Source of the DNA: Theocolax elegans
Taxonomy: Eukaryota > Arthropoda > Insecta > Hymenoptera > Cerocephalidae
Direction: 5' to 3'
Length of the DNA: 64,000 nt
NCBI GenBank assembly: GCA_026168455.1
Contig: CM047426.1
Location: 57,943,812-58,007,811 of the forward strand
The translations under genes and the position numbers were made by a program. The notes beneath the pieces are model-generated. The model did no database searches, was not told the DNA's origin, and worked only from the letters and a program-made list of their open reading frames with translations. Below, one piece after another: positions 45,870 to 57,141 of the stretch (within the stretch, counting starts at the first letter, position 1; the number at the start of each line of letters is the position of its first letter).

Positions 45870-46545
45870 GCTGCAGCCGTTTTTAGCTTTTTGATTTGAT
45901 TTTTAGAATTTTGTTACTTTCAGTGTTTCAAAAGTTTTATTATATATTAATTTTTTAAATAATTCATTTTTTAAATAATTCATATAATGAGTGTATATTT
46001 GTTGTATTTATTTACAATTTTTTAAGTTGCTGCCGGTTTACAACCATAATTAAACGATCTTCAGCGCAAACATTTATTAATTATTTTGTATATTTACTTT
46101 AATGTTTCAGTAGTTGTAATATTTCAATGTTTTTTCTCATATTTCCATTTTTTAATTTTTTCTTATATTTCATGTAATGAATACACATTTTTTTACTTAT
46201 TCACAATGTGATATGTTGCAGCCGATTTTCAATCATATTTTAACGACTTTCAGCGCAAACATATATTAATTATTTTGTATATTTACTTTAATGATTCAAT
46301 AGTAGTAATATTTCAATGTTTTTTTTCATATTTACATTTTTTAATTTTTTTTTATACTTGATGTAATGAATACACATTTTCTTACTTATTCACAATGTGA
46401 TACGTTGCAGCCGGTTTTCAATCATATTTTAACGATTTTCAGCGCAAACATATATTAATTATTTTGTATATTTACTTTAATGATACAGTAGTAGTAATAT
46501 TTCATTTTTTTCTCGTATTTCCACTCTTTTTATTTAATCACATAA
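45870..46545. repeat. 189-bp tandem repeat next to Helitron 1
   Basis: Units start TGCTGCCGG at 46028, TGCAGCCG at 46217 and TGCAGCCGG at 46406, an exact 189-bp spacing. A diverged unit begins near 45870. Each unit carries CAGCGCAAACAT and TTTACTTTAATG. The array ends about 40 bp from the end of the Helitron 1 coding region. Confidence 0.8.
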
Positions 46546-46581
46546 TTGATATAAAGTAAGTATAAATTATTTTGTAGTCAT

Positions 46582-47900
46582 TTACAATATTTCTTTAAAC
46601 ACTATATTTTTAGTGTAATTTTTATTTTCGTCCTTTAGTTTATCACTTGCTATTTTTGCATTGTTTAGTAATAATATTTTCAAATTTTTTCTATTTCTAG
46701 CTCTTGAAAGTGCTACGTATAATTGACCATGGCTAAAAACTGGGGTTGGTAAATAGATACCAACGTGTTTATATGACTGTCCTTGTGATTTATTAATAGT
46801 CATTGCGAAACCTAATCGTATGGGAAATTGTTTTCGGCGCATATTGAATGGTATTTCTTCCTTAGATGGTGACAAAGTGATTCTTGGTATTAAAACTAAT
46901 TTTCCAATTTTTTTTCCGCTTATAATTTCTGCTTTAATTAAATGTTTCATAAGTTTTTTTACTAATAACCTTGTTCCATTATAAAGACCTTCATTTACAT
47001 TTAAATTTCTCAGAAGAATTACTATTGCACCTACTTTTAATTGTAATTTATGCAGAGGAAGTCCATTAGGCGTAAGCGTATTGAGAAATTCAGTAGGTAA
47101 CATGACATCTAAGTTTTCTCCATTATCATCTTCCGCTGTATCTACACTTAAATATTCAATAGTTTGCCCTTCCATTATATCTAAAATTTTATTATTAATT
47201 TCAATTGCATCATTGTTTGTGGGGGCCAGTATCACCTTATCATTTAAATCTACATCATTCATTTTTATTTCATTTCCAAAAGTTTCTGCAATTATATCAT
47301 TTTCTTTTGTTATTAAATCAACAGGGATTTCGAGCAGTTCATTTTCTTCTTCATATATATTTAAACGTTTACCTTCACCTTCGTTCAATAACCATTGTCT
47401 AAAATGATTGTCATTATCTGTCACTCGAAGATTTTCATTTAGTGTCATGCGTATAAAATTTGGCCATAAGTAGCTGTTTTTAACTGAATTTTTGATTACT
47501 TCAGTACGACTACCATGTCGGATAATTGGTAATGTTTGTCTAAAATCGCCAGAAACAACTAACATTTTATTACCAAATATTTTTTTATTATTACATATAT
47601 CTTGAAGTAGACGATTGACTGCTTCAAAGGCATGTTTTGATGTCAGATATTTCATCCCATATTATAATTTGAACCTCCTTTAAATTTTTAACATCTATTG
47701 AATTTGATTTAATGTTACATGTAGTACTTTCTGTGATATTAAATGGTAATTTAAATGTTGTTTGTACTGTTTTTCCGTTATGTAATAAATTTGCTGCAAT
47801 TCCTGTCCAGGTAACACATAAAAATGAAATACTTGAGAATTTTAGGTAGTCTATTAGAACGTTAAGTAAATAACTTTTTCCATTTCCTCCTGGTCCATCA
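46582..47900 (-). pseudogene. Helitron 1 helicase domain
   Basis: This PIF1-like superfamily 1 helicase would unwind the donor strand during rolling-circle transposition. The open frame 47655-46582 contains LVVSGDFRQTLPIIRHGSRT (motif III region), NLRVTDNDNHFRQWLLNEG, FAMTINKSQGQSYKHVGIYL (motif V) and YVALSRARNRKNLKILL (motif VI, with the arginine finger). The Walker A block GPGGNGKSYLLN and TWTGIAANLLHNGKT lie at 47890-47790 in another frame, and the WDEIS Walker B at about 47670. Two frameshifts therefore split the helicase, one in an A-run at about 47893 and one at about 47655. Confidence 0.88.
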
Positions 47901-49722
47901 ATAAAAATGTTTTTTTTTCTTCAATTTTTAAATGTTGCACAACAGTATTGAAAATATCTTTTTGATGATTTTTTAAAGAATTTACTTTGACTTCTAATTC
48001 AGTAAGTGTGCAACTTTTGTTATATGATATCGAAGTATCATCACTTTCTTCTATGTGTGTAGAAATAACGGGTAATTTGAAATCATTTAAAGAATATCCA
48101 TGTAATTGTAAATTTTTATCAATAATGTTTAATGCAAGATTTTCACCTACATTTTGATCGTATTTTGGGTGGTAAAAAATGTGTTTGTATTTTTCGAATA
48201 AATCTTTTGCATTAATGGGATTGTGAAAAATACAAATATATGCAAATAATTCACAAAGAGCAGTAGGAAATTGTAATTGTGATGCTTCTTCCAAACATCT
48301 ATCCCACTCTTTATCTTCATTCACCAAATGTCTAGCTACAGAAGCTTCATAAAATGTAGAATAAATTATACCATCCACAGTACGTAAATCCTGAAATGAG
48401 GATGCTCCTTTGACATGTAAAAGTAATAATCTTATAAAATATCGTTCACGATCTTTTGGATTCACCAAATACATTCTGCTTAATATAGGTTTATTTGTTT
48501 TTTTTCTTTCATTCCATGTTTTTGAATTATTATCAAACACATAATGTAATGGTATTTCAGAATATAAATAATTTCGTGCTTTAAAATTGATTTTATTTAA
48601 TTCAAAGTATGCTGTTAATGTAGTTTCTACATTTTTTTTTAATATTTCTTTTTCTTTCCCTTCTTTAAAATATACTTCTTGTTCATCTTGATTGTGAATA
48701 GCTAATCTTATTATGGTATGTGAAAGTTCATGTAAAGGGTATTCTAACAGTCTGTGCATAGCTTCTGGTGGACATAAATATCTTGTATTAATATACTGCT
48801 TAATTTCATCATATTCGTATTCATTGTTTTCGTTGTCTTCATTATTAGTTAAATTAGAATTGTCTTTTAATTTGATGCCTGCATTACGTATTTCAATATA
48901 CGCACAGTCATGTCCTTTATAACAATATTTGAATAAGTATTTTATGCATTGTACTGTAGAACATACTTCGACATTAATGTGACAATTAAATTGTAACAGT
49001 AAATAAGGATTATATGGAACAACAAAACAATTATCAGCTACTCTATTGTAATATTTACCTTTATAATTGATTTTTTTGCCATCATTTCTTCGCATATACG
49101 ATGGATATCCTGATGAATTAAAAGTTGTTTTATTATTATATCTTTTTGGAAAATTCTTCTTACATTTTTTTGTCACTTTTTCCATGCAAGGTGAACTTAT
49201 GTTTTGTTCTCCACAAGGTCCGTGAATCATAAACTGTTTAACAATATTATACAACCGTGGATAGATATCTTCATTTGGAATTTCTGCATTTATGAGTGCA
49301 TCAACTTTTTCTGGAGTATTGATTTTATAATTCTTATCTAAGAATAATAGCATATGCATGTGAGGAAATCCACGTTTTTGAAATTCGATAACATAGGTGT
49401 AAGCGATACAGTTTCCTAAAACACCTTGTTTAACTACCAATTCTTTAAATTCTTTTACTTTTTGATGAAACACTTTAACTACTAAATCTGGTCTATCAAT
49501 TGCATTTTCATATTTTTCTAAATTTTCAGTTATTTCTTTCCAATTTGGATTACATGTCATAGTAATAAATAAGTCAGGTTTTCCGTAACGATTTACTAGA
49601 CTCATTGAGTCAATATAATTTTGTTTTAAAAATCTTGAACTCCCAACAAAATTTGATGGCAAAATAAACATTTTTCCAATCTTTACATTTTCAGATTCTT
49701 TTTTTCTATGTAAATAATCCAT
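47854..49722 (-). pseudogene. Helitron 1 Rep (HUH nuclease) domain
   Basis: Rep nicks and joins single DNA strands. The frame has NRYGKPDLFITMTCNPNWKE, the HUH block QKRGFPHMHMLLFL, the MIHGPCGEQN block and the tyrosine motif YLFKYCYKGHDCAYIEI with two Tyr. Then come NTRYLCPPEAMHRLLEYPLH, RMYLVNPKDRERYFIRLLLL and VKGASSFQDLRTVDG. The frame then loses register just before Walker A (FLLMDQEEMEKV instead of FIDGPGGNGK). At the upstream end, MDYLHRKKESENVK continues the sequence of the next frame across a one-base shift at 49727. Confidence 0.88.
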
Positions 49723-49731
49723 TACGCCTTT

Positions 49732-51106
49732 TTAATAATCGCTTCTTAAAATATCTTGGTTTTCCTTTATAAAATATAATCTTGATTGTTCAACTTTTAC
49801 AAATGCATCAATTGTAAACTGTTGAGAAACTTTTCCCATATTAAGGTATGGATTAAATCCATTTCTCATAGAAAGTCTGTAATTATAAAATTGCAAACAT
49901 GAAATATTGTTTTTCTTATATTTGCATTTCATATTAGGCATCCATCCATATCCTCCATTTGGATAAATAAGTGGGTATGTCATTGGATCAGTGTGTTTAC
50001 TTATTAAAGGAATACTAATTGGATTGTCATATTTTGAATATATAACTATATCCCGCTCTGAAGTAGGCAGTCCATTTTTTCCTACAAATACCATTGCAAC
50101 TTCATTACAAGTAGCTTCATTATATATATTTTTATCTAATTTTTCATTTCGTTTTATACACATGGTAACTGTTTGCGTTATAGTACCACTTTTAGCACAC
50201 CGTTCTAATTCTTCTTTTTCTACCTCATACATCATTTTATAAGCTTTAGCATAAGGATTAACATTTCTAATTAAGCTGTCTAATTTACTTAACAATTCTA
50301 ATTTTGTATCTAAATTATTTTTAAAACTTTTTCTTTCAGCTGTAGCTAATTCATTATCTAGAACATATAATTGTCCATATTTCCGAGCCTCACTTTCATT
50401 TGGATGTAAAGCAAAAACATTGTGGTATATTTGACCACAAATTCTTATAATTTGATAACTTGTCATAATTAGCTCCAAAGCTTGCAAAAGCTAAAGCATT
50501 ATTATATATTCGAATATTTTTGCGAAAATTAAGACTATCTTCTGATGTACCTGTAGCTAATTGCTTTAATTTTTCTGGATAAGCAGGAATTGTTGGCAAC
50601 TCTACGTTTCCCTTGTGACAACAATTAGAAAATTCTTTACCTTTTGTATATTCAAAAGCAAAATGCTTAGCATTGCAATGTTTACAAGTTTGAGACATAT
50701 AACCCAAATTGTTTTCGATAATTATTTTCTCATCAAAATCTATATTTGCTATTCCACCTATTATTTTGGATTTACTGAATAATTTTAGATTTTGTTCATT
50801 TTTAATCAAGATACGATCTTTTAATACTTTCAAACTAGCTATGAACGCTCGCTTCGCTCGCGATTTACATATACTGATGGTATGACAAATATGAAAAATT
50901 TTTACATAATTGTGCACAACCGTATAACGGAAGTGTCTTATATTTTTGTCATCGAAAAAAGTGTTGTTCCTCAAATATCTCAAAAAGTTGTCCATCAATT
51001 TGATTGAAATTTTAAGGTTATATTCTTTATCATTTGGGAACTTTATAGTCCTATTTCCAGTTATAATGATATTTACAGGTTCATAAATACAGTTATTCTT
51101 CAACAA
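49732..51106 (-). pseudogene. Helitron 1 N-terminal domain
   Basis: Two overlapping frames, 51106-50396 and 50487-49732, join at a frameshift near 50440. The first has the cysteine-rich Helitron-like N-terminal pattern (TCKHCNAKHFAFE, then FSNCCHKGNVELP) and YNNALAFASFGANYDKL. The second continues IIRICGQIYHNVFALHPNES, YGQLYVLDNELATAER, NPYAKAYKMMYEVEKEE and HTDPMTYPLIYPNGGYGWMP. The true start was not determined; residues before the first ATG at 51106 are not clearly coding. Confidence 0.8.
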
Positions 51107-51109
51107 CTC

Positions 51110-51400
51110 AAAAACTTGAGGTTCTACAAAAAAATTTAAATGGACGAAATATTCGTTTCAAAATTACAAAACATTTTCTATGAAATACTTTGCAATTGGA
51201 AACGAATTTCTTTAGATAAACATATAGAAACGCTTAAAAAAATGCTAAATGATCAATAATACACGTATTTTTGTAATAAATGAAAAACTTCAAATTCTAC
51301 ATAAAAACTTTATATAGACGAAGTGTTTGTTTTAAAATTCCAAAACTTTTTTCTATTGAACATTTTGCAGTTCGAAAAAAAATTTGATTAAATATCAAGT
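51110..51400. repeat. Two diverged 173-bp direct repeats
   Basis: AAAACTTGAGGTTCTACA at 51111 and AAAACTTCAAATTCTACA at 51284 start units that continue with GACGAA, TTCGTTTCAAAATT or TTGTTTTAAAATT, and then a TTTGCA-containing end. They sit directly upstream of Helitron 1. Confidence 0.6.
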
Positions 51401-52185
51401 ATAATTAATATAATATATATATCATATTAATATAACATAATATAATTAATATAACATATATATCAGTTATATGTTACTTAAATTCCATAATCAGTTTCAG
51501 CAATTGAAAGTTCTGAAATCAAAACAGACTAATCGATAAGTATTTTCTACTATCCCACAAATGTGTATTTTAATTAAATATTTTTATATATTAGGTACTT
51601 TATATATTTTTATATATGAGATCACTACATAACCGCAAAATATCGACAAAACAATTTGAGTCCGCATAAGTTCACACATATGTTTATATATTTATATATT
51701 ATAGTTTATAAATTATATAAATAGTCAATATAATAAATTAATTATGAAGTAAAAATTAAAACAGTTGACAATATTATAAATCTAATCATGTAAATTTGAA
51801 TAAGGTTATTATATTTTAGGTTATTCGATAGAATAACGTATATAAAACCAATAACCCTATATCCAATAACCGAATATCCGGGCTAACCTCTCTACGGGGA
51901 TAAATTCACTCTTACGTTATAATATTAATGAGGGATGAATCATTCTAAGATCATTCAAAGGACCGGAGGTCAATTAATATTATAACCTAAAAGTGTGATT
52001 TACAATTCTTGGCCAAATACAATTTTTGTCATTTGTACGCATAAGTACCTTATAAATTATTAAATTAAATAATCAATATAATAAATTAATCATTGAGTAC
52101 AAATTAAAACAGTTGACAGTATCATAAATTGTAATTTTTTTTAATTTAATAAAATGATAAAAATGTTATATGTAATATATTTAAA
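51401..52185. other. AT-rich, no gene
   Basis: Contains short palindromic AT stretches and a segment at 51890-52045 (ACGTTATAATATTAAT, GACCGGAGGTCAATTAATAT) that resembles parts of 21580-21760 and 44390-44440. Confidence 0.35.
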
Positions 52186-52285
52186 AAAAATGAAGGTCTC
52201 GAACAGCTTCTAACCCGAGACCTTTTGAATAACAGTTGCATATAGCGTGCGCCTTAGCGCTCACGGTTACCGCATCTATACGCTG
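52186..52285 (-). other. tRNA-like sequence, uncertain
   Basis: On the minus strand GTGAGCGCTAAGGCGCACGC resembles an A box of a Ser/Leu-type tRNA, and CTCGGGTTAGAAGCTG vaguely resembles a B box (GGTTCGANNCC). It lacks a good B box and no acceptor stem was found. It could be the head of an old SINE or a tRNA pseudogene. Confidence 0.2.
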
Positions 52286-52917
52286 TTAAAATATCAGAAC
52301 TTGTATTTAAGTTGTGCCTCCTGGTGTGGGGCTTACGGTTAAGGATTTATTTTTTTTAATGTTACTCATTTGAATTTTGGCTTATTTATTAATTTAGAAT
52401 TTTAATTAATTTTTTTATAATTTATAAATAAAACAGAATTTGTCAGATGTTTTGAATGTAGTCATATACTTATTGTCGAGTTCGTACTTCCCGCCGGAGT
52501 AGGAACTAACCTGAAGATAGTCGAAAGATTTCGCGCATGCTTCGTATGCCAATAATACATAGTCCATTTCTCATAAATGTTTTTTTAATCTTTTAAATAA
52601 ATTTATGATTTTTTAAACATTTTAACGTTGGTTCAATTAAAAATAGAAAAGGTTCAATTAAAAATTTCAAAAATATATTTAGAAATACGTTGATTAGTAT
52701 TTTTTTATTGCATATAATTAATATTTGCAGGCTGGCGTAAGGGATGTCCGACAATATTTTATTATTTAACTAACTATTTATTAATTTTTCAATGCATTTA
52801 ATGCTTGAGCAAATTAAACAAAGTCTTGATTTATCTTTTGCCAGCTTGAGCTAATTAAAATACGTATTAATTTCTTTTTCTTATTTATTATGATAAATAC
52901 AATAAGAACTTAAATAT
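52286..52917. other. No gene recognised
   Basis: AT-rich sequence upstream of the first recognisable codons of Helitron 2; it may contain that element's 5' end. Confidence 0.35.
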
Positions 52918-53911
52918 TCCTAAAACTTTTTTAGGACTTGTTGATTTAACAGCTGATAATAATACCAATGAAAAAGAACTTGACGAATTAAAACATATTA
53001 AAATATTATCAAATTTAAAGGAATCAGAAAGAAAAAGAGCGTATAAAGAAAAAATGACAGATGAAATGAAAATAAAGGAAGCTGTAACAAAAAGAGAGGA
53101 TAAGGTAAAAATGACCAGTGAAATGAAAATAAAGGAAGCTAAAAGAAAAAGAGCGTATAGAGCAGAAAGGACATATGAAATGAAAATAAAGGAAGCTGAA
53201 AGAAAATGAGCGAATAGAGGTAAAATGACGAATGAAATGAAAGTAAAGGAAGCTGAAAGAAAAAGAGCGGATAGAGCTGACATAACGAATAAAATGAAAA
53301 TAAAGGAAGCTGAAAGAAAAAAAGCACATAGAGCAGAAATGACGAACGAAATGAAAATAAAGGAAACTGAAAGAAAAAGAATGAAAAGAGCAGAAATGAC
53401 AAATGAAATGAAAATAAAGGACGCTGATAGAAAAAGAGCGGATAGAATAGAAACGACGAACGAAATGAAAATAAAGGAAGCTGAAAGAAAAAGAGCACAT
53501 ACAGCAGAAATGACGAATGAAATGAAAATAAAGGAAGCTGAAAGAAAAAGAGCGGATAGAGCTGAAATGACGAATGAAATGGAAATAAAGAAAGCTGAAA
53601 GAAAAAAAGCACATAGAGCAGAAATGACGAACGAAATGAAAATAAAGGAAGCTGAAAGAAAAAGAATGAAAAGAGCAAAAATGACGAATGAAATGAAAAT
53701 AAAGGAAGCTGAAAGAAAAAAAGCACATAGCGCAGAAATGACGCACGAAATGAAAATAGAATTGACAATTGAAATGAAAATAAAGGAATCTGATAGAAAA
53801 CTGAAAGAAAAAAAAACGAAAAAAACAGAAATGACGAATGACATAAAGGTAAATGAAGTAAAGAAAAGTAAAATGTATTATAATAGTATGACAATACAAC
53901 TAAAAACATAA
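52918..53911 (+). pseudogene. Helitron 2 N-terminal charged repeat region
   Basis: After GLVDLTADNNTNEKELDELK comes a tandem repeat of 19 codons (57 bp), consensus MTNEMKIKEAERKRADRAE, about 13 units from about 53030 to 53765. It is nearly all charged and should form a long coiled coil or single alpha-helix. Units differ mainly at ADRAE, AHRAE or MKRAE. A stop codon at 53208 splits the region (the open frame restarts at 53225), and the frame stops at 53911. Similar R/K/E-rich repeats stand at the N-terminus of some Helitron proteins. Helitron 1 shows no such array. Long antisense frames here (52888-54035) are mirror artefacts. Confidence 0.75.
53030..53765 (+). repeat. 57-bp in-frame minisatellite
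   Basis: Around 13 units of 57 bp, each with GAAATGAAAATAAAGGAAGC. The unit length is a multiple of three, so changes in copy number keep the reading frame. Confidence 0.9.
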
Positions 53912-54048
53912 CAAAATGAACATAAGAAATTAAAACAAAATAAAAGAAAAGCAAACACAGAATTAGAATATGATACGAAAGATATAAATTCAAAAATAGG
54001 TTTAATTGCAAATATAGCTTTTTTGAAAACACCATCGAATTAAATTTT

Positions 54049-54822
54049 TTAGGAAGTTTAAATAATCATTGTATTTTCTGTAAAGCAATACACTTCAAGA
54101 ATGAAATCTCACATGATAAAAAATATACTAACTGTTGTCATAAAAATAAAATATTTTTAAATAATGATAACTCATATCCAAAAGAATTAAAAAATTTATT
54201 ATTTCAAAATACTTCAATAAGTACAAATTATGAAAAAATATACGGGGATACAATAATTCTTTTGCATTTGCTAGTTTTGGGTCAAAATTAGTAACTTTTA
54301 ATACTCCTGGGCCACAAGTATTAAAGATATGTGGTCAAGTATACCATAATTCATATGCATTACATCCAAATAAAAATGAATTTCCAAAATATGGACAATT
54401 ATATATAATCAACAATGAAATAGCAAATAAATATAGAGCGAAAGATTATAAAATAGATAAACCTGATATAAATTTATTAAATGAATTATGTAAGTTTCTA
54501 ACAACACATAATCCTTATGCAAAAGCATACAAAATGATGTATCAAATAGAAAAAGAAGAGATTAACAGAGCACAAAATAATAACATTACACCACGTGAAG
54601 TAGTTATTGACAATTGTGCAACAAATAAGTCATATTTTGCTTCATGCAATGAAGTTGCTGCAGTATATGTAGGAATTGACGGAGAACCACCAATTGACCG
54701 TGATATTCGTATTTATCCTAAATCTGATAAACCACAGATAATAAATATTCTCAGTAAACATCTCGACCCAATGTTATATGTAATCCTACATGGAACGAAA
54801 TTCAAGAAAATTTCATGTTGAA
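54049..54822 (+). pseudogene. Helitron 2 N domain and first residues of Rep
   Basis: The frame from about 54049 reads CIFCKAIHFKNE, then NCCHKNKIFL and YPKELKNLL, the cysteine pattern also seen in Helitron 1. A frameshift near 54260 leads to FAFASFGSKLVTFNTPGPQ, LKICGQVYHNSYALHPNKNE, NPYAKAYKMMYQIEKEEI, and (frame 54534-54821) NEVAAVYVGIDGEPPIDRDI and SKHLDPM. Directly after LDPM the sequence jumps to CNPTWNEIQEN in another frame. Helitron 1 has about 140 residues between these two blocks, so an internal deletion is inferred near 54775. The coding sequence is then split by the Penelope element at 54814. Confidence 0.8.
54800..54813. repeat. 14-bp target duplication of the Penelope insertion, left
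   Basis: ATTCAAGAAAATTT here recurs exactly at 57609-57622. One copy encodes the Helitron Rep residues IQEN before the insertion; the other repeats them after it. Confidence 0.92.
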
Positions 54823-54855
54823 ATTTTGATTTTATCACTTGGTATTTTTTAATAT

Positions 54856-55406
54856 CAGTTGAATAGAATTTATCGATCTTCCCAAGTCAGAGGTGAAGGT
54901 AAAAAAGAAATTTTAATACATTTTTCTTTTTTCGTAACGTTTCGGTAGACAATGCTACCCTCTTCAGACTGTATAAAATTTATTAATTTCGATTAGTACA
55001 TCTCAGAATATATATAATGTAAAAAGGGAACGTAAATGAAAAAATTAAAAAATATACCTTCTAATATCAATATCGTACAATGTTTACAATATTATTTCGC
55101 CGCAAGTCGATTTAAATTTTCGCTTCTTTTTCCTCATTCTAAACACGAGGAAACGTCAAACAGATGTATACACGACGAAAATTTCTGCTGTATATGAAAC
55201 AATACTAGATTCGCGCTTTCTTATATAGGTATAATTAGTAAGTTTGTGTTTATATTTTTTCTATTTATGACGCATGATCAAGGTTGTGTACAGTACGTTT
55301 GATTTCAGATAAATTTAAATTTAAAGGCTTTTCATTCTATATATAATTTGCGAATACTGTTTATTTAATTTAATTGAGTCTTCTTGTTTGTTTATTGAAT
55401 GTTTTT
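54856..55406 (-). repeat. Left inverted terminal repeat of the Penelope element
   Basis: Positions pair with 57056-57606 with a constant sum (112462), so there is no net length change. I saw one mismatch in the roughly 300 bp compared by eye (near 55130). It includes the reverse complement of the last ORF codons. Confidence 0.92.
54939..54967 (-). ncRNA. Hammerhead-like motif in the left terminal repeat
   Basis: Reverse-complement copy of the motif at 57495-57523 (CTGAAGA, GGTAG/CTACC stem, GAAAC), because it lies in the inverted repeat. Confidence 0.45.
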
Positions 55407-57141
55407 TCGATCAAAAACGATCAAAAATACCATTTTACTACAAAAACATAAAGCAACGCAAGATTTTATAAAAAAACACAAAGATATTATTATAACTAAC
55501 GCCGACAAAGGAAACACTACCGTTGTTATGAATAAGAAAGAATATATTGACAAAATGGAATTATTACTATCAGATAACAATTCATACCAAACTATACAAA
55601 AAAATCCATTAAAATCTCTACAAAAATGCTCTTATAATTTTCTCAAAAAATGGAATGATAACGGATTCTTAGATAAAAAATACAATTCTACTCGTTTAAC
55701 ACAAACTAACACTTCACTGCCAAAATGTTACGGTTTGCCAAAAATACATAAAGAAAATGTACCTTTGAGACCAATAGTATCTACAATAGGATCACCAACT
55801 GAATTTTTATCCAAACAGTTATATAAAATCCTTTCTAACTGCATATCGAAACCGAAATCATATATAAAAAATAGCATTGAATTTATACATAAAATTAAAG
55901 ACATAAATATACCGAGCGAATATTCTCTTGTTAGCCTAGACGCTCAATCTTTGTTTACAAACATAAGTTGTTCATTAATAAGAAAAAGCATAGAAAGAAG
56001 GTGTAGTCAAATTATACAAAAGACAGAAATACCAATAAGAGAAATAATAAATGCATCTGACTACCTAATTAACAATACTTATTTTCAATTTAACAATAAA
56101 TACTTTAAACAAACAGATGGCACACCTATGGGCGCAGCAACATCAGGTTTATTCGCTGATATAGTTATGGAAGATCTCGAGACTGAATGTTTAAACAAAT
56201 TAAGTTTTAAACCCATTTTTTATTATAGATATGTAGACGACATAATAACCTGCATTCCTACAGATAAAATTAATGAAATGTTACACATTTTCAACTCCTA
56301 CGACCCAAAACTAAAATTTACCTATGAAATTGAACAGAACAATAAAATCAGCTTTTTAGATACATTACTAATAAAAAACGACAATAAAATTATAACAAAC
56401 TGGTATACAAAACCCACTTTCTCGGCACGGTTTTTAAATTTCAACTCAGCTCATCCAATTTCACAAAAGATTGCGATGGTTTACAACTTAGTAGATAGAG
56501 CAACTAAACTTTCTGATAAAAATTACCACAAACAAAATATCAATAAAATAAAAGAGTATTTAATAAAAAATAGCTATCCAAAAAAATTTATAAATAGATA
56601 CGTTAAAAAACGACTTGCAGTGTTAAATCAACAGACAACTAACCACTATAGAAATGAAAACAATAACCACAAAACAACAATAACACTACCTTACTTAAAT
56701 GGTTTTTATGAAAAAGTATCATCAGAATTTAAAAAACACGGAATAAAAACAATTCCAATTATTGAAAACAAATTAAGTAATATCATAATTAAAGGAAAAG
56801 ATAAAACTGATAGAAAAACTCAAAATAACATAGTATATAAATTAAATTGCAACAATTGTGATGCTTCGTATGTAGGACAAACAAAAAGACAAATAATTAC
56901 CCGAATAAATGAACATAAAACTAACAAAACTTCTATGATCTTTCAACACGTACAAAATAATCAACACGATTTTGATTGGCAAAATTTTAAGATTTTAGAT
57001 AAAGAACCGAATTACGGAAAAAGAATTGCATCTGAAATGGTACACATAAATTTACAAAAACATTCAATAAACAAACAAGAAGACTCAATTAAATTAAATA
57101 AACAGTATTCGCAAATTATATATAGAATGAAAAGCCTTTAA
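55399..57141 (+). CDS. Penelope-like reverse transcriptase with GIY-YIG endonuclease
   Basis: The 580-aa frame has no internal stop. The N-terminal part shows NADKGNTTVVMNKKEY and PKCYGLPKIHK, then RPIVSTIGSPTE. RT motif A is SLVSLDAQSLFTNI, motif B is QTDGTPMGAATSG and motif C is FYYRYVDDI (YVDD catalytic pair near residue 278). Next comes ISFLDTLLIKNDNKI and a linker of about 130 residues. The C-terminus (from about residue 472) is a GIY-YIG nuclease: VYKLNCNNCDASYVGQTKRQ, then RINEHK. Such enzymes prime reverse transcription at a nick made by their own nuclease. The first ATG at 55399 overlaps the inner edge of the left inverted repeat; a downstream start is possible. All catalytic residues I can recognise are present, so it may be functional or recently so. 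Confidence 0.93.
   Translation: MFFRSKTIKNTILLQKHKATQDFIKKHKDIIITNADKGNTTVVMNKKEYIDKMELLLSDNNSYQTIQKNPLKSLQKCSYNFLKKWNDNGFLDKKYNSTRLTQTNTSLPKCYGLPKIHKENVPLRPIVSTIGSPTEFLSKQLYKILSNCISKPKSYIKNSIEFIHKIKDINIPSEYSLVSLDAQSLFTNISCSLIRKSIERRCSQIIQKTEIPIREIINASDYLINNTYFQFNNKYFKQTDGTPMGAATSGLFADIVMEDLETECLNKLSFKPIFYYRYVDDIITCIPTDKINEMLHIFNSYDPKLKFTYEIEQNNKISFLDTLLIKNDNKIITNWYTKPTFSARFLNFNSAHPISQKIAMVYNLVDRATKLSDKNYHKQNINKIKEYLIKNSYPKKFINRYVKKRLAVLNQQTTNHYRNENNNHKTTITLPYLNGFYEKVSSEFKKHGIKTIPIIENKLSNIIIKGKDKTDRKTQNNIVYKLNCNNCDASYVGQTKRQIITRINEHKTNKTSMIFQHVQNNQHDFDWQNFKILDKEPNYGKRIASEMVHINLQKHSINKQEDSIKLNKQYSQIIYRMKSL

Larger units (their letters stand above)
46582..51106 (-). mobile_element. Helitron 1, decayed
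   Basis: A full-length minus-strand Helitron transposase region: N-terminal Helitron-like domain, HUH Rep nuclease and PIF1-type helicase, broken by at least four frameshifts (about 50440, 49727, 47890, 47650). Typical Helitron ends (5' TC, 3' hairpin plus CTRR) were not identified. The coding order and length match the plus-strand Helitron at 52918-60562, but the two differ clearly in sequence. Confidence 0.85.

Noticed and set aside
52888..54035. Long antisense frames rich in F, S and I opposite the 57-bp minisatellite
   Set aside because: They are mirror images of the coding repeat, whose sense strand fits a charged Helitron N-terminus.
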